NCBI GenBank assembly: GCA_002709565.1
Contig: PAPY01000007.1
Span: forward strand, 62,001 to 126,000
From: Legionellales bacterium
Lineage (GTDB): Bacteria > Pseudomonadota > Gammaproteobacteria > UBA1113
Direction of reading: 5' to 3'
DNA: 64,000 bases
The position numbers and the translations under genes are program-made. Shown here piece by piece: positions 8,504 through 17,271 of this stretch (position 1 is the stretch's first letter; every line of letters begins with the position of its first letter). The notes beneath the pieces are model-generated. The model worked only from the letters and a program-made list of their open reading frames with translations. It was not told the origin of the DNA and ran no database searches.

Positions 8504-8580
8504 TGAAGAATGGGTAGTTTTCCTAGGATATTAGTAATAGTGATTGTGTTAAATTGAGAAAAATACAGCAGGAGTGAATG

Positions 8581-8871
8581 ATGTTTAGTTTTTTTAAGTC
8601 AGGAAATAATAGTCATAAGTCGCTTACCGTTTTAGCGATGCTATCAATGTCCTTAGAGGCAGTTTCAGCGCTGAATACGACAGTAAATAGCTCATCAAAT
8701 ACTACAGCATTATCCAGTAGTGAAGAATTGATACAAGATGGTGCGATTGCAGTTGTTATCACATCAATTGTAGGGCTTCCAATTTGTTTAGTCTGTGTTG
8801 TTTGTTTGGGCTGTTTTATGAAAAATGAACAGAACTATGACCATAGGGAGATAATCCCTGTTTACGGATAA
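8581..8871 (+). CDS. Small single-span membrane protein, unrecognised
   Basis: About 96 residues. A basic N-terminus (FFKSGNNSHKS) leads into LTVLAMLSMSLEAVSA, which reads as a signal peptide. A Ser/Thr/Asn-rich stretch of about 20 residues follows, then one strong membrane span (AIAVVITSIVGLPICLVC and on, Cys-rich) and a short charged tail with a Tyr pair. The layout is that of a type I membrane protein. AGGAG fits the second of two adjacent ATGs (8581) better than the first (8578). It lies 70 bp upstream of the Rab-like gene. No family is recognised. Confidence 0.6.
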   Translation: MFSFFKSGNNSHKSLTVLAMLSMSLEAVSALNTTVNSSSNTTALSSSEELIQDGAIAVVITSIVGLPICLVCVVCLGCFMKNEQNYDHREIIPVYG

Positions 8872-8941
8872 ATCATTTAAAGATAATAATAACTACAGCA
8901 TCGTATAACAAGTAAAGATGCTTATGAAATGAGGTAGATAT

Positions 8942-9916
8942 ATGTATAGACAAGATCCAATATATGCTGACAGCATAGACGAAACATTGCAAAAAACTGA
9001 AAACAACATGTCTGGACACAAGGAAAGCAGAGAGTATGATCATTTATACAAAGTATGCTTAATTGGTGATGCTGGGACTGGGAAGTCAAGTGTGATACGT
9101 CGTTTTACAGATGATGAATTCTATGACAATACTAAACCTTCGACGAGTATGGAATCTTCATGTCAGACGATTCAATTTAAAGGTGATGGTAGCAATCCTG
9201 GACCTAAGATCCGATTACAAGTATGGGACTGGCCTGGTGGTGAGTCACAGAGCCGACCCACAAATAATCATTTTCGTGGAGCAGTTGCCTATATGGCCTG
9301 CTTTGATATCAGCAACCGATCTTCTTTTATAAACTTAAAAACGAGGCTTGCTTGGTTGAAGGAGAATGAATATATCAACGAGGGTACTGTTGTACATATT
9401 GTCGGAAATAAATGTGATCGTTCACATCAAAGAGAGGTGCCAAGAGACACAGCGATTGAGCTAGCCAGCAAATATGACGCTGGTTATACAGAAAGCTCTG
9501 CTAAAGAAAATATCAATATTAATGATGTGTTTAAACGTGTAGCAGCGACAACATATAGTAAATTCAGATCAAAACAAGTTAGTGATGACCGGCATGCCGT
9601 TGTCGAAGAGAAAAAATACAGCACTAAGCTGGAAGCTCAAAGTATCTCGTGCTTGTCAATATTTTTTAAACCAACATCTGCGAAAGCTACAGCTGTTTCG
9701 TTAGTATCAAATATTGGTGCTATTGTGATTACAATTGCATGTCTAGCGGCGATTGGTAGTGTGGGATGGCCACTGATTGTTGCTGGTTTCGTGGCAGCCG
9801 GAGCACTATATACAGTCGGCACTCTGTGTAATGGCTATGTCATGGAAAAAAATAGGGAAGAACTTGATAGAAAAGGTATTGATTATCCTTACTATGCGTT
9901 TATAGGTTATACATAG
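8942..9916 (+). CDS. Rab/Ras-like small GTPase with C-terminal membrane hairpin
   Basis: 324 residues. A complete small-GTPase domain spans ~35-215: P-loop GDAGTGKS (42-49), switch II WDWPGGE (95-101), NKCD (156-159) and SSAK (185-188). The order and spacing are those of eukaryotic Rab/Ras proteins, not of bacterial Era/MglA types. Residues ~245-300 form two adjacent hydrophobic spans, replacing the usual prenylated tail. The catalytic switch-II Gln position is Gly (WDTAGQE in Rabs, WDWPGGE here), predicting slow hydrolysis. Rab-like proteins of intracellular Legionellales act on host membranes; secretion is an inference only. ATG 8942 has GAGG upstream; M23 is an alternative. Confidence 0.88.
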   Translation: MYRQDPIYADSIDETLQKTENNMSGHKESREYDHLYKVCLIGDAGTGKSSVIRRFTDDEFYDNTKPSTSMESSCQTIQFKGDGSNPGPKIRLQVWDWPGGESQSRPTNNHFRGAVAYMACFDISNRSSFINLKTRLAWLKENEYINEGTVVHIVGNKCDRSHQREVPRDTAIELASKYDAGYTESSAKENININDVFKRVAATTYSKFRSKQVSDDRHAVVEEKKYSTKLEAQSISCLSIFFKPTSAKATAVSLVSNIGAIVITIACLAAIGSVGWPLIVAGFVAAGALYTVGTLCNGYVMEKNREELDRKGIDYPYYAFIGYT

Positions 9917-9978
9917 ACTACGAGTAGTGAAGATGTTCTGAATGTCTATTAATTAAAAAATCGTTAGAGGAGATAATG

Positions 9979-10758
9979 ATGTCAAATATAGAGTTAACTA
10001 ATTCTGTGGTTTTTATAACAGGCACAAACCGCGAAAATGGCATAGGACGCGCGTTAGTGGACGAAATTATAAAACGAGGTGCAAAAAAAGTCTATGTCAC
10101 AGCACGGGATGTCACGCAATTAGAAGATGTAGTTGCAAAACATGAAGATATAGTTGTACCAATCAGTCTAGATGTTACCAGCCAACATAGTATTGACCAA
10201 GCTGCGAGCGTTGCAACGGATGTTCAGATACTTATTAACAATGCTGGCGCATGCGGCTTCTCAGGTTATTGTTTCGATTATATTTCAGCATCAGCTAGAC
10301 AAGAATTTGAAGTTAATTATTGGGGTCCGCTTCATCTAATACAGGCATTTAAGGGGCATCTCATTTCGCACCCAGCAAACAGTGCTATTGTGAATATTTG
10401 TTCATTAGCAGGATTGTCTGCATTTCCTCTAACAGCAACCTACTCAGCCTCAAAGGCTGCTTTACATTCACTGACGCAGACTGTCAGAGCGGAGCTAGCA
10501 CTATACGGAATAAAGGTTTTTGGTGTATACCCAGGGCCCATTGATACTGATATGGCGAATGAGATTAAAATGACGAAGGAAACACCGGCTTATGCAGCAG
10601 CTCGAATTTTTGATGGAATGGTAAATGGTATTGAAACGATAACGACAGATAAGTTCGGCGATGACTTTGTTGAACAGCTGCGTGATGACCCTCACCAGGT
10701 CGAGAAAAATTTGGCTGATTTAGTTCAGCAGTTAAAGGGAGCTACTATAGCTGATTAA
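9979..10758 (+). CDS. Short-chain dehydrogenase/reductase
   Basis: 259 residues with the SDR layout: a TGTNRENGIG nucleotide-binding loop (longer than the usual TGxxxGIG), NNAG, NICSLAG with catalytic Ser, and YSASK. The segment VYPGPIDTDM after the active site is typical. The C-terminal ~40 residues are acidic and not shared with the SDR at 5290. GAGGAG precedes ATG 9979 by 6 nt; ATG 9976 is too close. The substrate is unknown. It lies between the Rab-like gene and the LRR remnant, all on the plus strand. Confidence 0.85.
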   Translation: MSNIELTNSVVFITGTNRENGIGRALVDEIIKRGAKKVYVTARDVTQLEDVVAKHEDIVVPISLDVTSQHSIDQAASVATDVQILINNAGACGFSGYCFDYISASARQEFEVNYWGPLHLIQAFKGHLISHPANSAIVNICSLAGLSAFPLTATYSASKAALHSLTQTVRAELALYGIKVFGVYPGPIDTDMANEIKMTKETPAYAAARIFDGMVNGIETITTDKFGDDFVEQLRDDPHQVEKNLADLVQQLKGATIAD

Positions 10759-10850
10759 TGTAAATGTATTCGATTTTATTATTTTGTAGTGAAAATACAT
10801 CCAAATCTTATAAGGAATAATAAGTAATGATTAAAAAATGAGGAAATACA

Positions 10851-11267
10851 ATGTTTGCAAATGAAAAATTATGTAAAAGTCTGGAAGACAACCCAGCAGA
10901 TTTTGTTAGCCTTGATTTAACAGCAGATGGTTTTTTTGGATATTACAGCTCTGATATGGGGGTTACCTCTGATGAAAAGCAACGCTTTATGAGAGCACTT
11001 GCAAAAAACACAACTGTATTGTCATTGAACTTATCATTAAACTCACTTTATAAAGATGATTTCCAGTTGTTATCGCAAGCGCTTTAAGTAAATAAAACCT
11101 TGCGCTATCTTGATATTTCATTTGCAAATTATCAACAGAGCGACCTTCAAGGTTTTTTTGATAGTCTGAAATTATGTGATAACTTGGCGGTTATAAAGAT
11201 AGATAGCAAAAACTTCCATATAAACTTTAATGTTATTAAACTGTTTTATAAACTCCTGGTTAATTGA
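10851..11267 (+). pseudogene. Leucine-rich-repeat protein interrupted by an in-frame stop
   Basis: The first 78 codons encode an LRR-like sequence (DFVSLDLTADG, then NTTVLSLNLSLNSL), stopping at TAA 11085-11087. Reading on in the same frame gives another 59 codons with continued LRR character (NKTLRYLDISFANY, then DNLAVIKID) before TGA at 11265. The stop therefore splits one ancestral gene of about 138 codons, itself short for an LRR protein. LRR proteins of the ribonuclease-inhibitor type are common effectors in host-associated bacteria. A sequencing error or readthrough are alternatives to decay. Confidence 0.65.
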
Positions 11268-11332
11268 TGTTCGTAAAAGTGTTAACACATCTCATTACCT
11301 TCTTGTTCAATAACAAAATAAGAGAAACCAAT

Positions 11333-12499
11333 ATGTATAATTTTAATAAATCACTTACTAAATTGCAGAAACAATTAACAGGAAGCTCTGGCATATCAAT
11401 TTCAGGGACAAATGGGTTCTGTTATTCTACATCAGACGTGAATCGTGATTCACAATTTTATATTGGCTCAGTAACTAAGCATATGACAGCTTACATGCTG
11501 CTTGCAAGGCTACAAGAATTATTCCCATATGAAAATATAGAGGACTTACTCCGTGAGAAGTTGATTGATCTATTTCCAAGCTCACAGTTCCTAAACGCTA
11601 TAAAAAAATCTTGGGTTACACAAATAAGTTTGTTAGATTTGTTGACTCATCAGTCGGGATTATCTGAATATTTAGATCCTTACAGCAGTGGCGTTTATGC
11701 AGCTGAAGCGCTGAATGAGCCTGTAAGTGCTACCAAATTACTTCAAGCGATATCGTTTGATCCGAGTAAAGAGCATTACTATTCAAACACTAATTACTTT
11801 CTACTCGGAAAATTGATTGAAGAAATGACGGGGTGCACATATGAGGAAGTATTCAATAGGCATATCAAATTACCATCAAGAATGCTGCATAGCAGTGCTC
11901 CGGTAACAGGGAATTACTTTTATTATAAAGGAAATGATCGTTATCCTAGGTTGACGCCTAACTTAAACGGTAACGTATTTATCGACATGGCTAATGCTAT
12001 TGGTTCAGGTAATGTTATATCGACGATTGATGATTTGAATAAATGGGCAGATTATCTGTTTAACAAGGCACCTAAATCGATCTGTGATTTGATGCTTAGT
12101 AACTACGGAACAGATTCTGATGGGGACATTATTAATCTTGGTTTCACACAATCAGAAACAGCCTGTGGCCCACTTATCGGCCACCAAGGGGGGCTTGATA
12201 GCTATTCAAGTTTTTTCGGATTTATTCCAGCTCTTCGTTATACAATAATCATTCTGAGTAACAACTACCATGATTTGAATTTGCTAATGGAAGCGGTTAT
12301 TGATCAGATTTTGCAGTTGCCAGCGAGTATTTTTAATTTAAATGCGGAGAAGTTGACATATTTCTGGAACAAAGAATACTATCACCAGCAACGGTTACGT
12401 ATTTTCTCCCAGGAACATAATAAAGTTCACCCTAATGCCGAGAGGGATGGTTATGGGGCAGGGGCTCTTGTAGTATATAAGCAACCTAGGGTAGTTTGA
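11333..12499 (+). CDS. Serine hydrolase of the beta-lactamase/PBP-like family
   Basis: 388 residues of the class C beta-lactamase-like fold. The three active-site motifs are visible: S-V-T-K (S46 to K49), Y-S-N (Y150 to N152) and H-Q-G (H284 to G286, replacing the usual KTG/HxG). From ATG 11333 there is no signal peptide; extending to the in-frame ATG at 11267 adds a hydrophobic leader (FVKVLTHLITFLFNN) that could act as one, so location is open. Family members are often esterases or D-amino-acid peptidases, so resistance to beta-lactams should not be assumed. Confidence 0.8.
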   Translation: MYNFNKSLTKLQKQLTGSSGISISGTNGFCYSTSDVNRDSQFYIGSVTKHMTAYMLLARLQELFPYENIEDLLREKLIDLFPSSQFLNAIKKSWVTQISLLDLLTHQSGLSEYLDPYSSGVYAAEALNEPVSATKLLQAISFDPSKEHYYSNTNYFLLGKLIEEMTGCTYEEVFNRHIKLPSRMLHSSAPVTGNYFYYKGNDRYPRLTPNLNGNVFIDMANAIGSGNVISTIDDLNKWADYLFNKAPKSICDLMLSNYGTDSDGDIINLGFTQSETACGPLIGHQGGLDSYSSFFGFIPALRYTIIILSNNYHDLNLLMEAVIDQILQLPASIFNLNAEKLTYFWNKEYYHQQRLRIFSQEHNKVHPNAERDGYGAGALVVYKQPRVV

Positions 12500-12617
12500 G
12501 AGAGCATTCGCCAGGAGCTTACCAGTGCATTCTCACTCGCGGGCAGTTAAGATAAGAACAACTACTGAATGAAAGGAATAGATAAACCATTACCATTTAA
12601 GGTTAATGAGAGGTCGT

Positions 12618-13304
12618 ATGAGTATTGACTATAATGAAGAAGAGGCGTTACCCATCGACGGTGAACATGGTGTTTGTCGTTCCTACAATAATCTTGATGC
12701 TCTGGATATTAAGACCATTGAATATGCAACTTCATTGCTTTATTCGTCCAGCAAGAATATTTTTGCGCTAGATCTAGGATGTTCTCCCTATTGTCCTCAG
12801 GGCTTAAGACTCGCAAAACAGGGATGCTATGTTGATGCCATTGATCTTAACCCTCCTGATAAAGCATTCCAGTCCATAAACCAGAGTTTTGATAAACGGA
12901 TATCCTATCTCGTCAAAGACTTAAGAGAGCTACAGGCAAGTGATTTAGCCCATCAGTACAGCTTGATATACAGTAATCGTTGCCTTTGTTTTATGAAACA
13001 TACTCACATTAGGCATTTAATGAAACTATTGGTTGAACGATCTTTGAGTAAAACGCGATTTTTCATTAGCTTTTTCACCGTTGATGGGCACTATGCTAAA
13101 GGCTATCCTGTCAACCAGGCTTTAGATGAACGCTTCTATCGACTAACTAGTGATGTTGCAAAACGATCATCAATGACGGCACCTGTGTGTTTATACACAA
13201 AAGCTGAAATTTATGATGAGGTTTTAGGCGAATTACCAATAACACTAATTGATGAAATAACAGCTAGCACAGGCTCTCTTAAGCTAATTTTTGAGAAGCA
13301 ATAA
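12618..13304 (+). CDS. Class I SAM-dependent methyltransferase (TehB/methyltransf-like)
   Basis: 228 residues with a Rossmann methyltransferase core. ALDLGCSPYCPQGLRLA is motif I (glycine loop), followed by YVDAIDLNP with the acidic residue that binds the SAM ribose, and LVKDLREL as motif III region. The glycine loop is non-standard (LGCSPYCPQG rather than LGCGxG). AGAGG precedes ATG 12618; ATG 12606 is an alternative. No substrate can be named. It ends the accessory plus-strand run before the MFS gene. Confidence 0.7.
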   Translation: MSIDYNEEEALPIDGEHGVCRSYNNLDALDIKTIEYATSLLYSSSKNIFALDLGCSPYCPQGLRLAKQGCYVDAIDLNPPDKAFQSINQSFDKRISYLVKDLRELQASDLAHQYSLIYSNRCLCFMKHTHIRHLMKLLVERSLSKTRFFISFFTVDGHYAKGYPVNQALDERFYRLTSDVAKRSSMTAPVCLYTKAEIYDEVLGELPITLIDEITASTGSLKLIFEKQ

Positions 13305-13342
13305 AAACCACAAATAAATCAAAGAGCTTAATTTATCTCTCT

Positions 13343-13359
13343 CATATCAGGCTGATATG
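13343..13359. promoter_or_regulatory. Small palindrome upstream of the MFS transporter gene
   Basis: CATATCA (13343-13349) and TGATATG (13353-13359) are exact inverted arms around GGC, about 90 bp before the start at 13446. It could be an operator; no regulator is identified. Confidence 0.35.
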
Positions 13360-13445
13360 GTGAAGTGGGAGGGCTCCCCTAGCATCTTGACGTGGTATTG
13401 GTTATTATAGTGGCCTTTATTTTTTAATTTACTTAAGGAGTTATC

Positions 13446-14654
13446 ATGAAATACAAACTATTTCGTATTTATGATTCAGCGCTATTCTTTCCGATCCTTC
13501 TCGCATTGTATGAAATATCACTGTATCTCTCCAATGATGCTTATTTACCTGCCTTGCCGCAGTTAGCGGATGACTTATCAACCACACATAACTTAGCCCA
13601 GTTAACTCTTACCACCTGGTTTATGGGGCTTGCCTCAACGCAACTCATATTCGGACCTCTCTGTGACAGGGTTGGCCGACGGCCCGTATTATTATTTGGT
13701 GGCTTGGTTTTTATTCTCGTTTCTCTTGGTTGTGCCATTTCACCCAATATTCACGTATTACTACTATTTCGTTTTATTCAAGGGGTAACAGTTACCTCCA
13801 TGATTATTGCTGGCTATGCCACAGTGCATGAACTCTTTGAACAAGAACAAGCAATCCATGCTATCGCAATTATGAATGGCATTTCAGTACTCGCTCCAGC
13901 ATTTGGACCATTGGTAGGCGCTATTATTTTATATTTTGTCGACTGGCAATGGATTTTTGTCATTTTGGCATTATTGGCAGTACTGTCAGTCACTGGTTTG
14001 TTTTTCAAAATGCCTGAGACTAGACAACCATCTCAGTCAAAACAACCCTTGTCAGGCATCTTTCGCCAGTACAAAAATGTGTTATTCAATGCTAGGTTTT
14101 TGTGTTACGCGCTGATTGCAGTGTGTTTATTCGGTGCGATGATTGCCTGGATAGCTGCGGGACCCTTCTTATTAATCGACCGTTTTCATTTATCAACGAT
14201 GAGTTTTGGCCTGGTACAGGTTATAGTCTTTGGCGCGTATATTGTGGGAACCCACTGTGTACGTCGACTCATTAAACGATTCTCGCTAGACTCGCTGGTT
14301 ATGTTCGGCGTTATTCTGGGCATTACTGCAGGTATTTATGCCTTTGTGACATCAATGCTATGGCCTGATGAGCTTACACATATGATCATTGCCATGGTTA
14401 TTCTCGCTGCGGGTACAGGTTTAACTTATCCCATTGTGAATCGCTTAGCCGTTGAAGCAAGCGATGAAGTGATGAGCGCTAAGATTGCGTTATTTTCCTG
14501 TTTTATCGGTATGTCAGGTATGGGAGGTAGTGCAATAGTGAGCTTTGTCTATGATGGCAGCTTGGCATCATTTGGTGAAATTCTAGTGATAGCGACGATT
14601 ATTCCTGTTGTCTTGTCTGTAATTAATGTATTTAAGAAAAAAAGAGGGAATTAG
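13446..14654 (+). CDS. MFS multidrug efflux transporter, Bcr/CflA-like
   Basis: 402 residues with about twelve hydrophobic spans. The motif A loop GPLCDRVGRRPV between spans 2 and 3, the N-terminal SNDAYLPALPQLADDL and the RFIQGVTVTS of span 4 are typical of the Bcr/CflA drug:H+ antiporter subfamily (DHA1). The protein is expected in the inner membrane, exporting small hydrophobic compounds. AAGGAG precedes ATG 13446. It stands alone and converges with the hydrolase gene at 14683. Confidence 0.87.
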   Translation: MKYKLFRIYDSALFFPILLALYEISLYLSNDAYLPALPQLADDLSTTHNLAQLTLTTWFMGLASTQLIFGPLCDRVGRRPVLLFGGLVFILVSLGCAISPNIHVLLLFRFIQGVTVTSMIIAGYATVHELFEQEQAIHAIAIMNGISVLAPAFGPLVGAIILYFVDWQWIFVILALLAVLSVTGLFFKMPETRQPSQSKQPLSGIFRQYKNVLFNARFLCYALIAVCLFGAMIAWIAAGPFLLIDRFHLSTMSFGLVQVIVFGAYIVGTHCVRRLIKRFSLDSLVMFGVILGITAGIYAFVTSMLWPDELTHMIIAMVILAAGTGLTYPIVNRLAVEASDEVMSAKIALFSCFIGMSGMGGSAIVSFVYDGSLASFGEILVIATIIPVVLSVINVFKKKRGN

Positions 14655-14682
14655 TTAACGAAATATAGTCGAAATGATATGG

Positions 14683-15801
14683 CTATTTACTGTGTTTAAC
14701 ACAAATGCGATGTATTTTATTGAGTATGTCATTATTGGTTTTGATGAGTTTATCAATGGTTTTCGCTGTGGTTGTAGCATTCTCTTTGCCAATAAAAAAC
14801 ATATGGTTGCCATCAATAGTTTTAATCAACTCAGATAGGGGATTTGTTAGCGGATTATGGTTTTGCTCATAACTCGTGCACAGGCTATCATACTTTCGCA
14901 GTATAATGGATCCCCAGTCATAGTTACTGTATTGAACATAATCTAGATCTGAGCCGGGATTACCATGTATCACGGCAATATGTGGATACTCGGTTATATC
15001 TTCAGCGTGACCATCGTGTAATGTGTCAGCAAGGTTGTTAATAAATTCCTGATGAGAGTATCGTTTGGACGTTCCCATGATATTGATTGGACAGTTACCA
15101 ATAAACTGAGTTGTGTAGACGGTATCAGGAATAATAGTATGGCCATGTTGCTTTTCTTGTTGAGATTTCATTTCAACAAAAAAATCAGAAAATTGCATTG
15201 TGTTAGCCAGGCCATTGCTGAGTGGTGTAAGTTTTTCAAAAAAATCACCGACAGGCTGTAAATTATATAAAGGTACTGCGGGTGATAAACCAATAAATAA
15301 CGAAAGCTCAAGGCCTGCTTCATCAGCCTTTGTTTCAAGCACAGGGGTTAACTCACCAGCCATACTCCAGCCAACAACGATAATTTCATTGGAGAGCTTA
15401 TTTTCTCTAATGGCCTTTTGGGTAGCTCCAATAACGGAGTCAGCCCAGTTTTGTAACGTATAGTCAGGGTAGGTTTTTTTGAAAATAGGGTTCTCTAAGG
15501 GGTATGATATTGCCAAAAATGGATAGCCCTGTTTGTGGAGCCAGTAGGCTATAAAATCGTCTTCTTTACCGTCAGGAAAGCCATATGAAATTCTGGCAAG
15601 ATGTGAATTTCCTGGTATAAAAATAATAGTTGGCTGCTCTGGATCACCCGGTCGGAAATAGGTTAGTACTTCGGTCTGGTTTATTGTCTGTAACGTTTCA
15701 CCAGGGTACAGATTTGTATTACTATTCATACTCTCTGCCAACGCAAGTTTAATTCCTATAAATAATAGTAGCAGAACGATAAAATTTGATCTCTTAGGCA
15801 T
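14683..15801 (-). CDS. Exported alpha/beta-hydrolase
   Basis: 372 residues. The N-terminus (KRSNFIVLLLLFIGIKLALA) is a signal peptide likely cut after ALA. The mature part has an alpha/beta-hydrolase core: IIFIPGNSH (oxyanion-hole strand), then the nucleophile elbow GWSMAG (G-x-S-x-G) and a late His in DGNHMFFIG. Overall resemblance is to exported esterase/lipase-like proteins without a precise match. It should act in the periplasm or outside the cell. The gene is monocistronic and convergent with the MFS gene, 28 bp apart. Confidence 0.72.
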   Translation of the reverse strand: MPKRSNFIVLLLLFIGIKLALAESMNSNTNLYPGETLQTINQTEVLTYFRPGDPEQPTIIFIPGNSHLARISYGFPDGKEDDFIAYWLHKQGYPFLAISYPLENPIFKKTYPDYTLQNWADSVIGATQKAIRENKLSNEIIVVGWSMAGELTPVLETKADEAGLELSLFIGLSPAVPLYNLQPVGDFFEKLTPLSNGLANTMQFSDFFVEMKSQQEKQHGHTIIPDTVYTTQFIGNCPINIMGTSKRYSHQEFINNLADTLHDGHAEDITEYPHIAVIHGNPGSDLDYVQYSNYDWGSIILRKYDSLCTSYEQNHNPLTNPLSELIKTIDGNHMFFIGKENATTTAKTIDKLIKTNNDILNKIHRICVKHSK

Positions 15802-15924
15802 AAATAAAGCTTCACTATTTTATTGATGTATAGTATAAGGACCATAACTCCCTAGGATTATAGCAGTTTGTGGGGCGAGAAGCACAACTCGATTTATAAT
15901 CATTGTATTTGCTAGGAATTAACT

Positions 15925-17271
15925 ATGAAATATCCAAATATTACGATAGTCGCATATGATCATACATGGCCTGAATTCTACATCAAAGAATCTCAGCAAC
16001 TCAAGAAAGCTCTCGGTGACAGCATTGCAACAACCCACCATATTGGCAGTACTGCCATCATCAATATGCCAGCGAAGCCGGTAATCGATATTATTGTTGA
16101 ATTAGCAGACTTGCGTGATTTTGAAAATCTATCACAGCCATTGTCGGATCTTGGATATAGCGTAACACCTAATATCATTCCTCACTTCAGTCGTTTTGCC
16201 AGACGGGAGGCGGGTGAAATTGCTTACCATCTGCATATCTTTGCCCAAGGTGATCCCCAAGTTCGCCGTCATGTGAATTTTCGTGATTATATGAATGCTC
16301 ATCCGGCGAACGCGAAGGATTATGCTGAGCTTAAACAACAATTAGCACAAAAATATTTTGATGACCGCGAGGCATATACAATGGCAAAAAATAAATTTGT
16401 TCAGGAAACTGATCATAAAGCCAAACAATGGCCAGAGCGGCGTAATAATTTCTTACTACCTAACCTAGATATACCGGCGAGTGAGTGGTCACAGAATGAA
16501 ATTGTTCATTCGATGAATGCGAATCTAAGTGTTCATATGACGCATTTTTCGCAATATCTACAAGGCGCAATACTCGTTAGAAAACCCGCTTATACCCTAG
16601 TTGATTCAGGCTTGACAGATGATACATTCAATTACATATTAAGAGCTAATTTTGCAGATGACAGTGCGGTTGAATCAATCGTTGAGATAAATAACTATTT
16701 TAGCCAACAGCAGCGCGATTATTCTTGGTGGGTGGGGCCTGGAGACAAGCCAGACAACTTAATGAAACTACTAACAGGCGAGGGTTATATTAATAGCGAA
16801 AATAATACCGCTATGTATTTCGATTTGGATCAATGGGCCGGAGACGTTGTTATACCGCCCGAACTAAATATCATCAAAGCAGAAGACAAAAAATCTTTGC
16901 GAGATTTCGCTCTTGTGTTAGCAAATGACGAAAAATCATTCGAGCAATACTTCAGTATGATTGCGGATGTTTATACTGATGACGACCCTATTGAATACTA
17001 TGTCGGTTATGTCAATGATAAGCCTGTTGTGCGGGGGCTGATTTGTTACTTTGCCAATGTTGCAGGTCTACATTGGCTATCAACGGCTATTGATGAGCGC
17101 CACCAGGGCTATGGCAAAGCGATGCAACAATATCGTTTAAAGCGCGCCAAAGATCGCGGCTATCACATTGCAGTTTTACAGGCATCAGACGAAGGCTACC
17201 CGCTGTACAAAAAACTGGGTTACCAAGAGTGCGGTGTTTATCAGGAGTTTAAACTCCTTGCTGAGTACTAA
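15925..17271 (+). CDS. GrpB/UPF0157 domain fused to a GNAT acetyltransferase
   Basis: 448 residues with two parts. Residues ~1-170 are a GrpB (UPF0157) nucleotidyltransferase-like domain: HHIGSTAI, then AKPVIDIIVE, with the family Asp pair, and HLHIF. Residues ~200-448 form a GNAT-type acetyltransferase half: GYVNDKPVVRGLICY, then DERHQGYGKAMQQYRLKRA and YPLYKKLGYQECG. The junction has no stop or frame change, so this is a true fusion. The joined function is unknown. The last 4 bp overlap the convergent usp gene. Confidence 0.82.
   Translation: MKYPNITIVAYDHTWPEFYIKESQQLKKALGDSIATTHHIGSTAIINMPAKPVIDIIVELADLRDFENLSQPLSDLGYSVTPNIIPHFSRFARREAGEIAYHLHIFAQGDPQVRRHVNFRDYMNAHPANAKDYAELKQQLAQKYFDDREAYTMAKNKFVQETDHKAKQWPERRNNFLLPNLDIPASEWSQNEIVHSMNANLSVHMTHFSQYLQGAILVRKPAYTLVDSGLTDDTFNYILRANFADDSAVESIVEINNYFSQQQRDYSWWVGPGDKPDNLMKLLTGEGYINSENNTAMYFDLDQWAGDVVIPPELNIIKAEDKKSLRDFALVLANDEKSFEQYFSMIADVYTDDDPIEYYVGYVNDKPVVRGLICYFANVAGLHWLSTAIDERHQGYGKAMQQYRLKRAKDRGYHIAVLQASDEGYPLYKKLGYQECGVYQEFKLLAEY

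Noticed and set aside
11333-12499. Beta-lactamase resistance gene
   Set aside because: The motifs support only the broad serine-hydrolase fold; esterases and peptidases share them, so no resistance is claimed.
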